Below, in pieces: positions 44,701 through 45,677 of a stretch of 45,677 nucleotides of DNA. The notes under the pieces were generated by a model that searched no databases, had not been told where the DNA came from, and worked only from the letters and a program-made list of their open reading frames with translations. Source of the DNA: a bacterium. Its GTDB lineage: Bacteria > Bacteroidota > Bacteroidia > Cytophagales > Cyclobacteriaceae. The position numbers and the translations under genes are program-made. The stretch covers positions 1 to 45,677 of the forward strand of contig JANSWY010000034.1 in the NCBI GenBank assembly GCA_024743255.1, read 5' to 3'. How positions within the stretch are numbered: the first letter of the stretch is position 1; each line of letters begins with the position of its first letter.

Positions 44701-45677
44701 CTGCGATAGCAGTAGGCGACCCTATTGTTATCTGATTTGTACCATTACTATATATATCTGAACTGGTTAAACCAGAACCAGTACCTTTTGGAATCTCAAA
44801 TGAATTCACAAAACCATCATTGTTTTGCCAAGATAAAACTCCGGCACCATCTGTTGTAAGAACTTGGTTTGCAGTTCCATCACCATCTGGTAATGTGAAG
44901 GTAACTGAAGGTGACGCCATCACATCAGGAGCTCTGAAGCTTATTAATGCAGAGTTATCTGCATCTCCAAGAGAAAGCAGTTGCGCAGTAGTTAAATTTC
45001 CTGCAACTGTGATACCCTCATTCGCCTGAAAAGATCCATATGATAATGCACCTGTTCCGTTTATTGTAAATGTATTAGTTATTGAAGCTGTATTTCCTGA
45101 AACGCCAGTTGGAGCTTCAAAGAATTGAACATCACCACCTGTACTAGATATAGCCATCAAAACTGCTCTTCCGTTTTCTGTGTAAGTAGGATTTCCACCA
45201 ACAAGGTGAATGTTGTCAGAAATTATCAGATCACCCATTTCTGAAATAATGTGGTTGTCTGTAGCAATGTGGAATGTGGATACAGGAGTAGCCTGGCCTA
45301 AACCAATATTAGTTCCATCACTGAATAGATTTGAAGATACCTGACCTGCTCCATCACCTCTTGGGATTTCGTTGGCAGTGATTAAAGTATTGCTAGTTAC
45401 TGGAATCCAGTTTAATCCGTCATACTCTAAAATTTGACCTGTCGTGGCGCCACCTGCGGTGATTACTGAAGGAGCTACTGCACCTACACTTAGTGGAGTA
45501 ATATCACCATCTCCCAAAATTGAAGTACCATCTGATACAGTCGCTGTACTTTGAGCTACCGGTATCCAGTTTAATCCATCATATTCTAAAATCTGTCCAG
45601 TTGTTGCGCCACCTGCTGTAATCACGGAAGGAGCTACTGCACCTACACTTAGTGGAGTAATATCACCATCTCCCAAA
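41720..45677 (-). CDS. YadA-head-like / S74 chaperone (endosialidase-type) fibre protein, 5' part missing
   Basis: At least 1318 residues; the frame runs off the window and the N-terminus is not seen. The visible part begins with two 53-residue repeats, then three large beta-rich units each with a version of EIPRGDGAG and LTTDGAGxxSW. Residues about 729-1045 are YadA-head-like repeats (NTAIGDNA, SIAIGQGAQANG, SVVIGDG) typical of trimeric fibres. The C-terminal S74 domain carries SDRRAKKNF, whose Ser (1189 of this part) is where such domains cut themselves off after folding the trimer, followed by GVVAQEL and a coiled coil. There is no T9SS sorting domain. It heads the operon with the T9SS LRR protein. 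Confidence 0.85.
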   Translation of the reverse strand, partial: LGDGDITPLSVGAVAPSVITAGGATTGQILEYDGLNWIPVAQSTATVSDGTSILGDGDITPLSVGAVAPSVITAGGATTGQILEYDGLNWIPVTSNTLITANEIPRGDGAGQVSSNLFSDGTNIGLGQATPVSTFHIATDNHIISEMGDLIISDNIHLVGGNPTYTENGRAVLMAISSTGGDVQFFEAPTGVSGNTASITNTFTINGTGALSYGSFQANEGITVAGNLTTAQLLSLGDADNSALISFRAPDVMASPSVTFTLPDGDGTANQVLTTDGAGVLSWQNNDGFVNSFEIPKGTGSGLTSSDIYSNGTNQITIGSPTAIAGVKFAVHNQGSPLFMGLTNYSNTATDGSNIGILRARGTEGGEATLQTGDVIGSVGFNVWDGSSTHITSASIRATATSNHTFSTDYGTQLSISTTADGQGVDSERIRIQNDGSIVLYDNTSVGNGPTSAVKLQITPDAGQNNAFRINPESGGTNTGEFQMMELSVNGTNFVGLKAADNIANTRVYTWPDADGTPGQFLTTDGAGIMSWTSAGSFNTANEIPRGDGAGLVSSNIFSDGANISMGSNQLSLPINLSVIQEGSGNAVAGVATFSSSTPDDASSLALIKARGTEASPVNNLSGDRIGTISFTSRVNGAFGDAASIEVFATEPHATSQGADFTIRTAANGETSVVDRIQIDGNGDVNIVNGNLGVGIAPLYAVDVQGDINVSGSILSGGSPIVGVDNVNNNVATGAGANASITTGSNNTAIGDNALNTNASGIGNTAVGAEAGTLATGGENTFIGRNAGNATTGNNNVFVGSGAGQNVAAVTGLTLVGYNAGQSNTAINTVLMGYQAGINNQGANNTFIGYNSGGLSAGITGSANTALGGNTAANLTTGVQNTFLGYNAGNAVTTGARNTFVGMGAAAVNDGSDNVAIGRNAASTMTGNSNIVIGSGSSTTLTTGGSNVIIGATSGTSLASVTTSVGIGANAQVNGNNSIAIGEASTAGNANSIAIGQGAQANGSGGIAIGAGNSAQGARSVVIGDGVSTSVDDAVVIGGAFDKFVGINIDPTVDFHVHNNTTNTSLKVTNSTTGALGTDGFQLSVGGTSTSFLNRENTRMDFGNNGTTDLTIGPAGNVGISEVTPVFTLDIAHDNAVASGGLSLKNLGGGENVSLFVNNASSDLEFHANNGATILGRILNATGAYEQLSDRRAKKNFESTGSVLADINKVNITKYHYKRQDDSEIKQIGVVAQELKEIFPSLVSYDEQKDVYTVNYAGLAPVTVKAIQELNALILAQKDEIEILRSQIASKDVQLNKLENDVSAIKAALGLDNKTSEK
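45397..45677 (-). repeat. 159-bp tandem repeat in the fibre gene
   Basis: 45397-45518 and 45556-45677 are copies with a 159-bp period, ending in 51 identical bases just before the window edge. They encode 53-residue units around DITPLSVGAVAPSVITAGG and GQILEYDGLNWIPV. The array continues outside the window, so its copy number is unknown. Confidence 0.85.

Noticed and set aside
1-45677. tRNA, rRNA, insertion sequences, integrase or phage genes
   Set aside because: I looked in the gaps and among the products and found no supporting sequence.

Overview
The window looks like chromosome of a free-living, probably marine member of the Bacteroidota, most likely the Cytophagales group. The evidence is AT-rich DNA with short gaps and few Shine-Dalgarno sites, exact copies of the Bacteroidota -7 promoter element TAnnTTTG in front of many transcription units, proteins ending in type IX secretion (T9SS) sorting domains, a DUF5723-type envelope protein, and housekeeping genes in forms typical of this phylum. 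No rRNA, tRNA, CRISPR array, transposase, integrase or phage gene was found.

Layout. 1-648 is the 3' end of an outer-membrane barrel-like gene. 967-8799 is mostly core metabolism and envelope: cysteine desulfurase with phosphoglucosamine mutase, a small four-Cys membrane protein resembling the Na+-NQR maturation factor NqrM, MazG, an SRPBCC protein, two tandem TonB proteins downstream of an ECF sigma factor and a small membrane protein, and an RluA-type pseudouridine synthase. A 83-bp inverted repeat built of heptamers separates that synthase from a divergent D-cysteine desulfhydrase/ACC deaminase-like gene. 9870-17679 holds a lipoprotein/DUF5723 pair, radA, an M3-family lipoprotein whose zinc site is entirely replaced, and a chorismate mutase-prephenate dehydratase. 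17837-26505 is housekeeping: glyA-tatC-rpiB, a polytopic membrane protein, rbfA with an FtsX-like permease, and a SNF2-family helicase.

26580-33100 is a surface-protein locus of two tandem beta-helix proteins; the second is an 1801-residue T9SS modular protein. 33325-38492 holds a two-DTG aspartyl protease with a PDZ domain, then a small lipid or polyketide locus: flavoprotein, UbiA-type prenyltransferase, type III polyketide synthase and SAM methyltransferase. A nitroreductase closes it. 39142-45677 is a second surface operon: a YadA-head-like/S74 protein running off the window, followed by an 851-residue T9SS protein.

The best leads for undescribed biology are the type III PKS locus (product unknown), the metal-site-dead M3 homologue, the conserved module preceding the T9SS sorting domain in two large surface proteins, the S74/T9SS surface operon, and the heptamer hairpin spanning a divergent promoter. 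Functions are assigned by recognition of motifs and family features; no database search was run.
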